64,000 bases of DNA, taken from the NCBI GenBank assembly GCA_030159075.1, contig BROG01000641.1, positions 1-64,000 of the forward strand, given 5' to 3'. The position numbers were made by a program, and so were the translations under genes. Below are positions 23,248 through 37,700 of this stretch, one piece after another. The stretch comes from Atrina japonica. Lineage: Eukaryota > Mollusca > Bivalvia > Pterioida > Pinnidae. How positions within the stretch are numbered: position 1 is the first letter of the stretch; every line of letters begins with the position of its first letter. Under the pieces are notes generated by a model. The model did not search any database. It was not told where the DNA came from and saw only the letters and a list, made by a program, of their open reading frames with translations.

Positions 23248-26200
23248 CTGAAATGTAAATGAAAGTAGTTTTTGCACTCTCTTTTCATTAATGATGTATA
23301 CAAATGCTTCACACTAAACCAGGCCAAAAATGTATAATTTTGATCAAAATATAACATAAAGTATTTGATAAACATATAGTAAAATTTTACTGAATGTCCA
23401 ACACAAATAAACTGACAAGCTTGCCCCAGTAATCAAATTGAGATTCATTGAAGCTCAAACCTATAATTTCCCAAGGTAAGAGACAGTTAAAGCCCCATGC
23501 CCTAACCACTCAGCCACATAAACAATACTTGGGTATATAATTCCACTTCAGAAGAATATAATCATCTAAACAATGAAATTCTGATGCATGAAGGATTATA
23601 AAACTAACACATCCTGAATATTCTTGACAATCTAAGCATTCAAAATCCAAACTTAAAACATTACAAAGAATGATCAAAGTGGGTACACACTTATCAACAA
23701 ATTTGAAACATACCATACACCTTGTCATCTTCATCCAAAACAAAACAGTTACCCCCCAACACAACCCCCAGAAGAAAAAACTTAAAATATTTCTTACCGC
23801 CATTCCTAATGAGGATTTCCAAGACATCATCCATTGTTTGGCTTTTACCCGGTGTATTTGATTTGCCACCAGCTGTTCCATTTACAGCTTCGGTTACAAC
23901 CAAGGTCTGACCCTTAAAAAGCAGAAAATCATAAGTTTTGTTTGTGAAGAAAAACAACATTAAATTAATAATGACATCTGTATCTATGTTAAAAATTATC
24001 AACAATTATAACTGGTCAATATGATTCTATATATGAGGTTCAGTTGTTTTAAACTTATTTTTGAAAATGAAATTCTCACTTACTTGATTAACCCGATTCT
24101 TCATTGCTTCATCATACTTGGGGGGTTCTTTCATCGGTATGAAAAATGGACTTGATGAACTCGTTCTGATGAGCAAGTTCTTACCCTCAACTGGTGAGGA
24201 TGGTAGTGACACGGTTTTACTGAAAAACAAAATACCAGAAAAGTTCAAAATAATGCAATTTTCCTAAATTTAAAGTTTGTTTACATCATTCAATTAACTA
24301 ATTCTTACAACAGACCAATGAAAATGTCATTGTAATCTATAAAACTTAATCAAAAACTAAAATATCAAAACTTTATACAAGTTTAGAAAAGCTATTAGAG
24401 AAGTTGACAGAAGTGAATAGAATTGAAATATGAACAGATGTGAGTGCTTAAATTAAACAGCTAGATATACTGTGGAAATGATCAGGGGAAACTCTTTTGA
24501 GGGCCAAACTTATCATCCTTTAAAATATGGTCCCTCTCAAAAGACATGGTATTCATGGGGTTTTGGTAGTTGGTCTGTCTGAGGAAAATTCTATTTATTT
24601 TCATGTATGAATCCAACAAACATCTTCATTTTTCACTAGAAGAAATAGGTGCTTGAATTATTTTCTTTTCTATATTTTTTCTTTCGGTTAGGTCACACCT
24701 TTCGGTTTAAATTTGGTATTATGCAATCATAAGATTGTCTAAATCTGACCTTATAAGGCAGGTGGTCTCTCAAGACAATTTCCATTGTAGAAAGTGAAGA
24801 CAAATTTAAATCGAATACAAAAAAAAAAGAGGAAAACTGTGAATGTCATACTAACTTTGTCTGTGTTACTCCATTCACTGGTGACAGCGTTATAGTTTTA
24901 GCATTGGAGCTAACAGCTAGCGGCTGATGGAAAGTCACAGGAGAACTATTTACAGTACTTGTATTTGGTTTCACTATATTCAAGCCTTGTTGCAGTGTCT
25001 GGCTTTTCAATATGTCATTCAGATTACCACTGTTTGTTTTCTCACTCGTATTTGACATGATGACATTCGGAAATGCCGACATTGTAAGTCCTTGCACAGA
25101 AACAGGCAATCCTGTGGCAGAGTTCTGCACCAATGAGATTGTCTGTGGAGCAGCAATCTTGACTATTTTAGTTCCGGGACCCGTAGGAACAACTGTGTTC
25201 GGCACAGGTGATATTTTTCCGTCATTAGATACCGCTATTGTTATTGTATTTGGGGCTTGTGGTGGTGAATTTGGCTTTTGTATCAGTTGCGCTTGTGGCT
25301 GCAACTGAGGGGGTGAGTTTGGCTGTTGTATCAGCTGCGTTGTTTGCTGCTGCTGTTGTAACTGAGGGGGTGAGTTTGGCTGATTGGCCAGTAATTGTGG
25401 GGGAGATGTTGGCTGGTGAAGCAGTTGTGTTTGCTGCTTGAGATGATTGAGTTGTTGCTGCTGCTCCTGTAAATGTTGATGCTGCATTTGCTGCATCTTT
25501 AATCTCTTCTGGGACTCTTCCAACTGTTTCTGAAGTTCAGCAATTTTCATCCTCTGCTGTTGCAACAGATCCTCGTGAGTTACCTGATTGCTAGGCGACA
25601 CAGGAACCACATTGACAGGACTATGAATTATTTGTACAGGTTGCTGTGCCTGTGGAGATGCCACAAATGTCACAGTGGTAGTGGCAGGAGGGGAGGCTAT
25701 TGCCTTAAAGCTCCCTATGCTACTACTGAAGTCCAAACCATTGTCAACATCCATTGCAATGTCGGGATTCACTGACGGAGGCCGGGAATTATCCACGGCC
25801 ATTGGTATGGAGTTTTGACTTGAATTCAAGCTATTCTTCATCTGTGCAGTTAAAACACTAGTTGGGGGTGCAATGTCCATAACCTCTGGTGACAGAGGGT
25901 TACTAATTTTGTCTAACTGTTGTGGGGATGCCGGAGGTGGTGATTGTGAGGTCATCGTGACCTCAGATGATGTGGAGGACATGGGTAATGATTTGACGTT
26001 TACGACAGCATGTACTGGTAACTTTGACACAGCTTGAACACTATTATTGTTATTAGAAGTCTGTGTTCCTGGTGAAATTATTATGTCTAGATACGGTTTT
26101 AGTCTCTCTATCAACTGTGGCTTTGAGCCCGAGACAGTTAAGTTTCGTTTTTTAAGTTCAGCTTTTAAATCTGCCACTTTCATTTCCTCCAGGTTGGTTA

Positions 26201-28376
26201 GTGGCTTTTGTACTGTTTGACTACTTGTCATCTTTGAGTTATGCAGAACTGGTCTGTTACTTTGTTGTGAAGGTGTATGAGTTGATGATAATGGACTAGA
26301 TGATGACTGCACTATTGTCTTTTTCTGAACCGGTGTTTGTGTTTGCACGACAGATTGAAGCTGAACCGGAGGCTGTGCTTGCAACTGTGAATGAGCTTGA
26401 ATTATTGTATTAGTTGTCGGCTGGACTGTGGCATTACTTTGTTGTCCTTGTATCACAGTCTGTGGCACAATAGTGTGGATTTGCGAGGCAACTGGTGGTT
26501 GTCCTTGAATTCCAGTCGGAGTCGTAACAGTGACAGGTGAAGTTGTAACTGCCGATGTCATAACAATCTGACTACTAGCAGCACTTTGGGGTTGCAGTGT
26601 GCTCGGGGGCTGCAGCGTGCTCGGGGGCTGCAACGTGCTCTGTGACTGCTGCGCTTGAGGTTCACCTATTTTTTGAGCAGGCAGTAACACAGGCATGCTC
26701 AAATTCCTAGACTGAAATTCCAACTGACACTGTAAAAATAACTGTTGCTGCTGCAACATGATATGATATGGCGTTTCTGAATTGCAATTTTGCAACAAAG
26801 AGGTCTGTGTTTTCACAACATTCGGAGGTCCTTTATACTCATGAAATTTTATCACTTTTGTTTTTGGCTGAGTTTTGGGCTTTTGTTTCTTTTGTCTGTT
26901 TTTGCTTGCACTATTATTTGAGCTACCATTTTTGCCACTGAGTCCTGATGAAGATAATGAAAATCCTTGAGAATTCAGTGGTGTCGATGCAGTAATAGAG
27001 AATGATTGAGTCGTAATCGGTGATAACTTAGACACTGCTGTAGAAATATCTGTGCTACTAGTTATAACAGTACTCGGTGCACTTGGTCGTTGTTTAAATT
27101 GAAAGGTATTTGGTAATTCGGGAACAGGGGGTAAGACAGGAGGGCTGCCGATATCTGACATGCCAGAGTCATCTCCCCTTGGTGATGCAACACTCTCACT
27201 GTTTGTGCTTTCTTCATCGAACACAAAACTTGACTCTGACTCTTCATCAATTGTCTTGTTGAAAGATATTGAGCCATCTGAAAGATAAAAGAAAATTGAT
27301 ATCATAAATCTGAGAAATTTGCATAGCAGAAGGATGCTTTAACATAGATTAAGGACTAAAATGTTGGGTTTTTTGTTGTTGTTTTACATTCCACCAAGAC
27401 TTTTTCACTGTGTTATGGATTAACACTGATGTAGTGATGGTTCTTTGACATGTTAGGCTTGCCGTTACATGGGACTCGGTTACAAGTCTCATCTGAAAGA
27501 CTAGTGACTTTCACTTTGTATGCCTAGCGCATAAAAGAAAGAACAATCACTACCATTTTTTTCACTCTAAGGTATGAACTGCTACCAGCCTACCAGTCAT
27601 CAGTTTCGGGAACTTACACTTGTGTGTAGAGCACTCTACCACCAGCCAACCTAGAGCAGTAAGGGCCGAAACGGACAGACTGGTCACTGAGTTATGACCT
27701 ACAATCCTTTGACCGAATTGTAATGAATTTTGAGTCTTGTTATCCTGACCTCCGAGATCCCAAATTCCCAAGTAACATGTAAAAGTGACAGGGTTTTGAG
27801 AAAGTGATTACATTCAAATATTTTTACATGCAGGATGCATAGGAGTGGGGAAAATTCTCCTGTTTTTTATACTTATTTTTGTTTTTACACAAGTCAAAGT
27901 TCATGGCCACTAAAATACAATACTTGTCATTACATATTTCGATCACTGGATGATAACAAGGTGCATAATGCAACCAAAAGCTTTCTGTAATCAATAAAAA
28001 GAATCACGAGAAGTACGCATTAGCTGACGGTGATAACATTTCGAAAACTCTATTCAAAGTCTAGCCTGATTTCTAAATGCTTTCAGACTTAGGAAATCTA
28101 ATAAAGTTCTATTAATCATCTTTAAGAGGAGGCATTTTGGAGTTCAAAATGTATTGGCATACCGATTCCAACATTTTGTCATGGGTCAACGAGATTACTG
28201 CTAGATGATTTCTAAAAGAAAACACATCAAAAGAAAATGCATGGTAGTGAAGTAAGTGTACTATTTGTAGTAATAATTCATAAGCCTATCTTTGATCTTT
28301 CCAAGAGATTTGGCACAATTATGTAAGGTATGTGTAACACATAAGTTATATATCATTGTAACATTCCATTGAGAAA

Positions 28377-28448
<72 letters not shown>

Positions 28449-31400
28449 TATATATATATGGGCTTTTTCTATAGTATCCACAGGGCTGAAATTTGGCCCC
28501 ATTCCAAATGCAAACCGCATGTATTTTTTCCCCAATTTGATGAAAAAATTCCCAATTTGATGTTGAGCTTATGACTGTAATGAAAAAAAAAAATACTGTA
28601 AGGGGAATTGCATTTAAAAAATACATCTAGATTTCCATGTGTGCACATATTTTATCCCAATATGACAAAGTCACATTCAAATTCCCAATGGCATTTTCCC
28701 AAAAGTATATATATATATATATACACACACAAACACACACTTGGAGTCAGTTAGTAAGGTGGTCTTAATAGTAAGGTTCCACTGTATATATATATATATA
28801 TATATATATATGCTCAGTATATGATTGTAAATGTGTTGTTTATATAATAAGACAGAGTAATGTAAAATATGGATTATTGTAATACAATGTTGTGATATAA
28901 TATTTCAATTAGAAATACTTCATCGGTGACATATCAGATCCAGTTGGTTCCAATATATAATGATATAATGATAAGAATTAGATATAATATGAAGACATAC
29001 ATAAATACATTAGAGAAATATATTTATAAATACACGTATATATATATATATGCTATATATATAAAGCATACTGAAAGCATCATGTGATATGAAGCATTGA
29101 AGGGATGCTTCAGACAGTTTGAAATAGTTCATTTTGTCCTTTGCATGAGGAAAAGAAAAAATCATTTGAACTGAAAGTCAAAATCGGTGAGTAAAATATT
29201 GGATTTAATGGAGACACAGAAAAAAATGAACAACATGCAAATATCAATAACAATTGCATGATAGATTGTGACCATCCTTTGGGAACATTTTTTGGTATTT
29301 AATTTTCTAATCCATTTCTTTGTCTAATTATTTGATTTTCTTTTTAAAAATGATCAAATGACTTATTGTCCAAAGACAAAAATATTGTAATTCTGCTAGT
29401 AATAAGGCCAGCAGTTGTACCTTTGATGGCAAACTTAAGATTTTCGTTATCGGTCTGTAGTATATTCCCTTGAATAAGTTCCAAAGGCCCAGGTCTGTGA
29501 GAAAGTTTGTCATTCAAATCATCAGCAATACGAGCACGCTTTAATTTCCGCTGCCGTTCATGCAGAGAAGGATCAATTTTTGTATCTGAAAGGCATAAAT
29601 AATACACGTCATGCAAGAAGAGACTATAAAATAACGTATCATAGTGGTCATGTGACCAGCTTAAATTGTTTTCGTATTTTTATTCAGTACCTGGTCCTAT
29701 TTGAACAATCAGCAGAATGGGACTTGTGAGTGGACTGGACTGGTCTGAAATTAAAAATCCACTGGGGAATTCACTCTCTCTATTGATATATTAAAAAACA
29801 AATAAAAAAACAAAAGAAAACAAAAAACAAAAAAAACACCAAAAATGCCTAAAAAACCAAAAAGAAAACAAATGAGAAAGCAAATGTTTGAATTATAAAG
29901 CCCATGAGACGCATACAGGTATACTCTGTGTCAAGAAAAATCTAAAGCATACTTCTTTTTTCCATATTTTTGGAGATTAAACAGGTTTTATCATTTGGGA
30001 AGTATACAATGATTATTTTATCGCCATTTAAAGGGAAATAAAAAGTTGGTATGAATAGACAGTATTGGTTTATAATGTTTAAGGAATTTATACCATTTAC
30101 ATATATATGTTGCTGGTCTGATGCTAAATAAAGCTATATTGTACAGATTATGTTAATAGGAACAAAACAGAAATGAAATGTTATGCTAGTCAATGTTTTG
30201 TAAAAATTTGTTTGGGGGGGAGGGGGTTATTTTTACTATCAACTAACTGCCCCATGCTACCAAATCATTTTGTATATATCTCTGGTCAAAACAATATTTT
30301 ACAGACAATGACCAAGCCATACTGGGACAGTACAAACTCTCTAACTTAGGAAGACAGGAACTTAACATGATAAACTGTGGTGTTTGTTTATATTAGATAT
30401 TTCTTATTACCTAAGATCATGATGATGTTAAATTTAGACAAAACATGTTTCAGCAAATGATTTAATTGCCTCAAAGGTTATTCCTGGTGTACATATCTTT
30501 TATGACGAAGATTTGTTGTTAGTGCTGAGGGGTTTTTAAGTCAGTGTATGTGTGTATCAAAATCATGAGGACCTGACATGAAATTTATTCAATATTTCAT
30601 GTCATGAATATAGAATTAGAAAACATAACAATGGTCATCTTGGGAGTCTTCATTTTAAAATCAGGTCAAATGAGGGAAGTCATTTGAAAATGTTTCAAAC
30701 AACGGTCATTCGTGATAACAAATTTCCTGTCAATGTGTGCTGTCAAATGCATAATCCTGTAACAGAGAAGAGAAGAAGACTAGACTAGATCTATTATGGT
30801 GACAATAGTCAGTTGGTTTAGTGCTTAACACAATTTTGAAAGCAGATCACCAAATTACTAACTCTTGTGATATATGATCAGAAGGGGGTGGGGGGCAATT
30901 TATTCTTTGATATTCTGATGGTTATATATAAACAAATCACAGAACACTGTAGATATCTTCTTTGAGAAAACTCATAATTACTGAGTTAATGATAAAAGAA
31001 ATGCTCAGTAAGTAATATCAAGATGGCAGCAGCTTCTATGATCTTTATTTACATCTAACTATTATCATGAACTGATATATCACTTACATTACATAATCGG
31101 TGTATTAATCTGGAACATTCTACAATGCAATTCATTAAAGAACCCAAATATGAAATCCCTGGAGTGAATGAGTAATTCAATCAATGCATACACCTAAATT
31201 TACCCTAGCATTCAATGATACACAATCTTATTTTCCTACAGGCAGTAATATCTCTTATAACACCGACTGCCCTTTATACACTACATTTTTTATTTACAGC
31301 ACAAAGAATTAATCAAACATTATTTGATTTTGAAAGGAGCGACTTTTTTCTTTTACGGTATATATATTACATTTATAGCTTCATCGGTTTTTACAACATG

Positions 31401-31671
31401 ACTGTGCTTTCCATTTATACCTATTTATAGGTCCGGGATATGTCACATAATTATTTCTTATTAGCTGATGCTCGTTTTTCTTTTTACATCTATTTTATTT
31501 ATAGTATTCACATTTGTCTTCAAGCATTTTTCTCTTAAATCAAGTCAGTCTTCACTAACAGAAAGATCAATAGATCTATTCTGTGGACAGATCTATTGCA
31601 TGCAACTCTATAGCATGATTTTGATAACTAAATTATCAAAAAATAGAGAAATGAATGAAAATGAGGAGACG

Positions 31672-31713
<42 letters not shown>

Positions 31714-31714
31714 C

Positions 31715-31769
<55 letters not shown>

Positions 31770-34700
31770 ATTCATCCATCAAGAATCACGACCCATTAAA
31801 AATAGAAAAAGCATACATTAAAAAAAGATTAAATCGGCAAGAAAGAAAAAAGGAGAGAAAAACCTATGTGATCCAACAGTCATTAACTGCATAGTAAATA
31901 TGTTAATGTACTTGTCATGATTTGAATATCTTAGGAAAGAGCATGCATCATCCAACATGTAGCTGGAGCTTGTAAAGGAGACTTTGGCATATTACATAAA
32001 GCTGTGAATTTGAAATCTGTTATCTATTACATATATTTTGAGACCTGGAATCATTATTGCCTCTGCCACCTGTATCATCTACAGACTAGGATGAGCGTTA
32101 GAGTAAGCATGTGTACTGAAAGTCCTGATGGTAATTCATACATAGATTACATGTATATACATGTATATATACAGAGGACTTGTGTTATTATTACAAATCT
32201 GTAGTGTTAAGAAATTGATGTACCAGTGTTTGTCAGTGAAACTGACAGGTGAAATAGACTACTGCACTCAATATCACGGGAAGCACCATTGTAATCTTGA
32301 TTCCTTTGACACCTTTATAAAGTGAAACGTTAGCATGTTTTTTTTATTAAGTTTTGGTGTAGCAACTTTAGTTTTATGTATCCCTTATCTATTCCGAAAA
32401 CGATACTAACCACAGTTAATGTTGTGAAATATTGTTGATACATGCCATCTTAACAATGACAATTGATACATGAATTCTGAAAGTACTGATCAATCAATTC
32501 ATGTCCCCTACCCCTGAAAACATCATAAACAAGCATTCTTAGAGTACTGAATTACTACACATCCTCTACCTGTGAAACCATTATGAACAAGCATTCTGAA
32601 GAGTAGTGACGAATCAACAAATTCAGAGGTTACAAATGAATCAATACAGGTCCCTACCCGAGAAACCACTGCTAAATCTAATCATTGTCAAAACAGCAGA
32701 TATAGGTATTGAAAAACGATACCATATAGAAATTCTACAAGACAATTATAAGAATGAATGATGTATGCCATATGACTGGGAATGGACTGAAATGTGAGAA
32801 TAAAAGAATGCTACAAACAAAATCTATGAAAGAACATTTGTGAAATATATACGATGGAAGAAAATGGTAACACACTACATATTCATAAGATTTATTATTC
32901 CCCAAAGAATTTTGCCAGGTGAAGTGCCAACAATCTAAGACCTATGTTTACATGGTAAATGTTCTTTACTGCATCACATCAAGTGAGATACAAAACCTAT
33001 GGTGTCATATTACAAAATCTGGGACTCATTTTTAACAACCGAGCTTTTGGTGAAAGAACAGTCAGTCACCACTACCCCTCTGACTTACTGAAGATTCGGA
33101 CTGAAACCATTTCTACATTCAAAATGAAAATGTTAGGCAGCAAGAACAAGAAACTGCTAAAGGTAGAAATGGCTGAATTGTGAAGCAATACATCTGGAGT
33201 TTGAATTTCCAGGTGAAATGTGGATGTTAAGGTAAAAATTGAAGCTCGGAGTCAACTAATATCTATGAATAGTTTTCTCACAAAAGAACTGAATGCAACA
33301 GCGAACTCAAAGTGCAGATACAAAAAGATAGACCTCACTTCATAGGTTTGTGTTTGCTCCACATTTCGGCCAAAAATCTATCAGTTTGACTTAAAAGTAA
33401 GAATTATTTTGTATACACAACAGAACAGTAGAACATATCTCAAGAGATGGACATTGGATCTTTCATGACAGTGGTCTCTAGACAGGTTTCACTGTATTAA
33501 ACAAAGAAAGCTGGAAGTCTTTTCCTGGACAATATGGGACCAGATTATCTCCTTCACCATAAAAAAAAAACTTGTTGCCATCGTATGACTAAATCAGAAT
33601 TGCTGAGTATGTGACCTAAAAACCCTTAAAAACGAACATGTCAGGCATTGTATTTGTACAGGAACACAGGAATAGTGATCTTCTAGAAGTAGTAAGAGTT
33701 TTTGTAAATGTGGATGTACATGGGATTAGGAAACCTATATATGTTTGAGATGCTCCACAGATACTGACATTATATACACAGTATTGTCTATCAGTGACAG
33801 ATCTTCCCGACTTTAACATTGTTAGAGATAGAGTTGATAAGAAAGTGCTCCTGTACAGAAGATATCCCAAGTCTTTCACCAATTTTATCTTCTGGGAGGG
33901 AAAAGATGTGGTTGAGGACCGGGGGTGGAAAGTGGGGGGAAGGGGGTAACAGAAGAACAAATAATTACTTGTATGTTAGTGGTACCATAATATACAAAAA
34001 TAAGTGTTAATGTTCAAGAGACATTGAAAAATAGACAAAATCACACTTCTGAACTACTGATTAGGACCAAAAATAGCACATCCATCTACGATCATTAATC
34101 ATGATTAATACATTCCATGAAGAGGGATAAGAAAATAGAAATATTTCAACCAATGAAGAAAAATGAGGAATATATGTTGATAAGAATTTAAAGATATATA
34201 TATGTATGTGCAGATAATTTTTCTATCAGGTCTACATTATATCAAGTATTTGGTTCTATTTTCAACTATTTTGATTCTGTCAATGTGGTAAACCTCTTAT
34301 CAGATCCATATTATCTAAAGAATTTTGTTCTATATTCATCTTTTCTTTTGTCAACAGGCTTATCCCTCTGTTAGAACACTCTATATAAAATCATCTCTTT
34401 TTTCCAATGTTTTTAATTCCTTCAATGTTGTCCGTGCCTCTTGTTTGTTTTGACATGGTTAAAAATTGTTTGTATAAATATTAAAAATCTACACAGCATC
34501 TGATTAATGTGTCTTGACATACAGTAATCATCTTGGCAATGTTTACATAATTACATGTACAAAGACAAATAATAAATTAAAACAAAATTTAGTGGCTTGG
34601 TAAAGTGATACAAATTGGGTTTTTTTTTGTGTGTGTGTGTTTTTGTGGAACAATATTGCTCCGGATCAGTTTATGTAATTTGTACATAGTGTTAAAGACT

Positions 34701-37700
34701 ACATTTTGGATAAGTAAGGAAACAATACATTGGTTAAGTAAATGGCTGATACAGATGGGAGCAGATATTGCAAAACCCATAATGTCTGTTCCACTAACCT
34801 TCCAAGATATGCTGTTGCACCAATAACTGCCGATCTGGTCGATGTTGAATTTTATGCTTCAGTAAATCTCCAGTCTGCAAAAGAAAAAGCAATATGCTTT
34901 TACTTCAGGCCAAATACACAGATAAATACATTGTTTTATAGATATTTTTTATCACACTGGAATTAACTACACAGTGAAACTTGTATATAACGACCTTCTT
35001 AGGGACACAAGAAAACCAGTCTTTACACAGAGATGGTCTTTATATAGAGGTTGATTTGTACACAAATGGTACTATTGGGAACAGCAAAAAACAGTCTTTG
35101 TGACCAGGTTTTCTTTCTACACAGGTTTTATTGTATTGGGTAGTTTCTTCATGCCCAAAGCAGCCTTTTCTAAATCACTTAATCACACGACTTATTGGAT
35201 TATCATCTGACACCAATGTACAGAAATCAAAATGTCTCCCAGTACACCTTAATTATTACCTCCTTCAATGGAGCAGATATAGCTACAAAATCTGAAGGAT
35301 ATATATTTCAGTGCCTGGTTCCAGAAATGAAATGTTTTTTTTCAGAAATATGTTTCAGATCTTTCTTTTCACTCATATCATGACATGGTATATATGAAAT
35401 TTTGAAGAACTGAGAGAACAGTGGTCTTAAATTTTCTGTATTTTATAGTGATTTTTCTAACCTATATTAAGAAGTGCCCTGCTTTCTATATTTTTTCAAA
35501 CTGTACTGAAAATGTATTATCTCAATTTCTGCAAAGCGAGATAATATATTTTCAGCAAAGTTTGGAAAAGTAGATTTAATATATGTGAAAAACAGGACTT
35601 GTTCTTCATGGGGAAAGAGTCTGTAAATGTAATCCCCAAAATCATTGAGGTAACAAAGATTTGGTCACCAAGGTTACTAGTGATTGTCTGTCTTTTTGTT
35701 CTCAACATCATAATCAATTTCAGAGAATGACACAATTTAACCTGCTGTATATATGCATTCATTCTCAGTGAATAAATTTGGGGCATATACAGACTTACTT
35801 TAAAAAATGAAAACTACCAAAAAGAAAAGAAAAAAAGCAAAAGGCTGAAATTTGAAATTTAAGGTTAAAAATTTCATAAATGTAATATCTACCGGTACGT
35901 GTTCATGAACAGATAAATAGATTTATAAAGATGCAGTAACAAATGCTTTAAGAACTGGTCCAGAAAAAGAATATATCTAAAACTTTGAAGTTCCCATTTA
36001 TCTGTAAGGAATTCTCATTAAACCAAACCTTGACATACTAAATAAAAAAAAAAAGTGAAAAGCTTGAAAACTATTAGACAGAACTGAACATACATGAACC
36101 AAAAAACAAAAAACAAAACAAACACCAACTCTGCAGAGAGTTGTACTAGATATTCAATAATTAAACTGTAACAGTTATAAAGAACAGTGAAACACTATTC
36201 CAGCAATGTTTGAGACAGATAAAATTAAAAGGAAGACAAGCAGAAAAACCCCCAACAGAATGTTAACATAATGTTAATCATCCGCATGATATTTTCAAAC
36301 CATCCTTGAAAGCCTTTGTCTTTTCTCTTCTGTATTTACAAGATATTTGATTTAATTTAAACTAGACAGATAAAATCCACATGTTGAGTTCTTAACACAG
36401 TAGAAGCAATAGCATCTTAATTAAAACACATCCTGAAATCCCCTCAGACCAGATGCCCGCTTACTTAATTTTCATAAATAGGCTATCCCACTTCTCCCAA
36501 TGCTTCTAGAATATTATCTAAGATGGCATCGGTGAATGTAAACAAATGATAATACTGGTAGCATCTGAGAAGAAAAGAAAACTTTTTGAGTGCTTGCATC
36601 TGAAAGACCAACCATTGTGTAACAAGAATTAGGGGAACCAGTATATTAACCTTTGCTATATTATATGGGTCAAATGGTAATTAGGATGCAAACAGTCCTG
36701 GAAAGATTAGCGAGCACCAACTCCACTCTTGTAAACACAATCATTCATAAAAATCTTTTCATAACTTGAAAGCTAATGCCTAGCCTACTTGATATTGTAT
36801 AAAAACTCAAAACATGTTAACAAGGGCAAAGACATAAAAAGTTTAATGCTTTTTGAATTGCATATCCTCTTTTGCAGCCTCCCCCTATTTTCTCTAATTT
36901 AAATGAAACACGATCATCAAAAACAATTTCTATATTGACAAAGCACCCTGCAATCATTATGGTCTTACAAACAACCTACTTTAATTCCTTTATTTAAAAT
37001 AGCAAAAATAAAAAGTACATAATAATCTGCATTTATTCAAATGTTACATAGTATATAGAAGATGTATGGGGGTAAAGTGTGTACTGTGTTCTAGGCATCT
37101 TTAATTAACCTTTTTTTCCAACCTACAGACAGCAACATCTCAGTAAAATATATCATCACATTTCATTCACAGAGAGAGGAAGTGAAATGTATTTCAAGTA
37201 GCAAAACAGTTAACAGTTGGTAAAAAAAAAATGTGTCGGATGTATGGGAAAGAAAACATACAGGAAAGTATAAATAAATGCTAAATATGTTAACCTTTAT
37301 CCGGAAACTTTGTTATATACTTCGAACCAAAATACAATCTTCATAAATTTGGGTGCTTCATTAACTGACAAATGATAAAAGCAATAAATATTGAAACTAA
37401 ATACTTCACAGACATTTACATTCATTATTATCATAACAATTCAGTCGCTCATGTAAATTTAGGGTTTAAGGAAAATTAAATTTGAGGATGACAAATTTAG
37501 TGTATATTCCATCTGACTGACTCTCAGTTCCATTTCATCATCATTCCTTATTTCTATAAATCTAATTTTCATTTTAAAAAAATTCAACTGTTATGATATC
37601 AATTTCTTAATTTCTATCTTCCATTATATCGGTCTTGTTTTTTGTTTTGCATAGCAACTTTCTTTATTTCTAAAGAGGGGAAGGGCTAAGAAGTAAAACT

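Noticed and set aside
25012..25775. Plus-strand ORFs opposite the MRTF large exon
   Set aside because: Shadows of the minus-strand coding sequence, reading antisense Gln/Pro repeats as Val/Ala/Leu.
30366..30480. Possible minus exon ending KFNIIMIL before a GTAATA donor, tested as RPEL2
   Set aside because: No RPxxxEL pattern and no good acceptor; the true RPEL2 exon was found at 34799-34874.
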